Positions 6,737 through 7,286 of a stretch of 7,286 nt of DNA are shown here, piece after piece. The notes under the pieces are model-generated. The model was given only the letters and a program-made list of their open reading frames with translations. It was not told where the DNA came from and did no database searches. A program made the position numbers and the translations under genes. The DNA comes from Sphingobacteriaceae bacterium (lineage in GTDB: Bacteria; Bacteroidota; Bacteroidia; Sphingobacteriales; Sphingobacteriaceae): NCBI GenBank assembly GCA_947478315.1, contig CANJWF010000060.1, forward strand, positions 1 through 7,286. The letters run 5' to 3'. Positions within the stretch are counted from its first letter, which is position 1. Every line of letters begins with the position of its first letter.

Positions 6737-6746
6737 CTTTAACAAA

Positions 6747-6793
6747 GTTACGAGCTACAACCGAGCGTGATAATGCTACAGCTAAGCTGTAAC
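6747..6793 (+). promoter_or_regulatory. Candidate structured RNA leader with alternative hairpins
   Basis: Seen: two pairings that cannot coexist. One joins GTTAC-g-AGCT (6747-6756) with AGCTGTAAC (6785-6793), nine pairs with one bulged G. The other is a compact hairpin TACAGC-TAA-GCTGTA (6777-6791). The hexamer GCTACA occurs twice between (6754-6759, 6775-6780). The stretch GCGTGATAATGC...GCTAA loosely recalls the 3' half of SAM-II riboswitches, and the next gene is a methionine-pathway enzyme. However, the matching 5' P1 strand and UGAUUU are not found, and the element ends about 66 nt before the ATG, farther than usual. No terminator U-run follows. Treated as an unassigned candidate. Confidence 0.3.
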
Positions 6794-6859
6794 CATCCAA
6801 AAGAGTTTAACCAGTTTCTCAATTTGATTTATTCGTACGTGATATAAATTTCGATTTTA

Positions 6860-7286
6860 ATGGAAGAGGAAAGCAATTTAATTAGAATACAAGCCACACG
6901 CAGTGCCAACAGAGAACACGCAGCACCTGTTTATCTAAGTTCAAGTTTCATATTTGATGATGCAGAACATGGTAGAGCCCTATTTTCAGATGAAGTGCAA
7001 GGAAATATTTATTCGAGATATTCCAATCCGAACACAAGCGAATTAATTGAGAAAATGTGCTTTTTAGAAGGCGCAGAAGATGGACTCTCCTTTGCTTCAG
7101 GCATGGCAGCAGTTTTTGCCTCTTTTGCTGGCTTATTACGAGCAGGCGACCATGTGTTAGCCTGTCGTTCTATTTTTGGCTCTACTCATCAAATTTTAAC
7201 CCAACTATTGCCCCGTTGGGGTATCAGTTCCTCTTATGTAGATGCTAGCCGCACAGACACATGGGAAGCAGCCATACAACCTAACA
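6860..7286 (+). CDS. metZ: Cys/Met-metabolism PLP enzyme, probably O-succinylhomoserine sulfhydrylase, partial (3' end off window)
   Basis: Seen: the ATG at 6860 opens a frame of 142 full codons to the window edge, about the first third of a ~390-residue enzyme. The start MEEESNLIRIQATRSANREHAAPVYLSSSFIFDDA is typical of the family (IxTxAxR ... PxYxSSSF). YSRYSNPN (51-58) supplies the tyrosine and arginine that touch the PLP phosphate of the neighbouring subunit, and LEGAEDGLSFASGMAA (69-84) holds the SGM phosphate-binding loop. SIFGSTHQIL (104-113) is of the FGSTH type common in MetZ, rather than the YGGT of cystathionine synthases and lyases. The PLP lysine lies beyond the window. Family knowledge: MetZ makes homocysteine from O-succinylhomoserine and sulfide in methionine synthesis. 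O-acetylhomoserine sulfhydrylase or cystathionine gamma-synthase cannot be excluded from this fragment. Confidence 0.85.
   Translation, partial: MEEESNLIRIQATRSANREHAAPVYLSSSFIFDDAEHGRALFSDEVQGNIYSRYSNPNTSELIEKMCFLEGAEDGLSFASGMAAVFASFAGLLRAGDHVLACRSIFGSTHQILTQLLPRWGISSSYVDASRTDTWEAAIQPN

Larger units (their letters stand above)
6635..6859. other. Intergenic leader region before the metZ-like gene
   Basis: These 225 bp hold no gene of normal size. They contain a 14-nt direct repeat, two very short ATG frames starting within it, a 6-bp hairpin CCCTTC/GAAGGG (6697-6702 and 6709-6714), and a set of mutually exclusive hairpins at 6747-6793. Near the gene lies a possible promoter: TTTG (6823-6826), 18 nt, then TAAATTTC (6845-6852), one base off TAnnTTTG. 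If that promoter is used the transcript would be nearly leaderless and the upstream structures would not be in its mRNA. Confidence 0.5.

Noticed and set aside
6747..6793. Firm assignment as a SAM-II riboswitch
   Set aside because: Only the 3' half resembles the family; the 5' P1 strand and UGAUUU segment were not found at a suitable distance.
7057..7248. Plus-strand 63-codon frame rich in Arg, Phe and Cys
   Set aside because: Out-of-frame reading of the PLP enzyme, which has clear motifs over the same bases.

Overview
The window looks like chromosomal DNA of a member of the Bacteroidota, probably a Chitinophagales/Sphingobacteriales/Cytophagales-type relative. The evidence is AT-rich DNA, starts with weak or no Shine-Dalgarno sequence, a Bacteroidota-type 'HGVHSPFVY' methyltransferase-like protein, a HEAT/SirB1-like protein, and a small Cys-motif exported protein of a kind I associate with this phylum. 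Assignment is by eye only; no search was run.

Left part (1-4905), all on the minus strand and read from high to low coordinates: an SCO1/SenC-type copper/thiol lipoprotein, a small exported protein with a C-x9-C-x3-C motif, an AraC-family regulator, a strong intrinsic terminator, then two adjacent membrane proteins that each end in a CxxCH heme-c domain. The second runs off the left edge and can be read for 402 codons from position 1207. By motif comparison these two are paralogous members of the cytochrome bd oxidase superfamily (CydA-like). They lack the long quinol loop and the heme b558 ligands of canonical CydA and have gained a C-terminal c-type heme. The most economical reading is a two-subunit, heme-c-bearing bd-like oxidase or reductase that takes electrons from a c-type donor rather than from quinol. 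This is the most interesting system in the window.

Right part (5100-7286), more housekeeping in character: a minus-strand degenerate methyltransferase-like protein that has lost the recognisable SAM-binding motif, then, divergently on the plus strand, a SirB1/transglutaminase-like protein with an N-terminal HEAT-like segment, a 225-bp intergenic region with alternative RNA hairpins and a short direct repeat, and the 5' part of a Cys/Met-metabolism PLP enzyme (probably O-succinylhomoserine sulfhydrylase, metZ) that runs off the right edge.

How they may work together: SCO1, the Cys-motif protein and the AraC regulator are closely spaced and are probably one transcription unit. They lie just upstream of the bd-like pair, so a respiratory/metal-linked module is plausible, though SCO1 classically serves CuA oxidases, which are not seen here. 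The right-hand genes appear functionally unrelated. No rRNA, tRNA, insertion sequence or CRISPR array was recognised.
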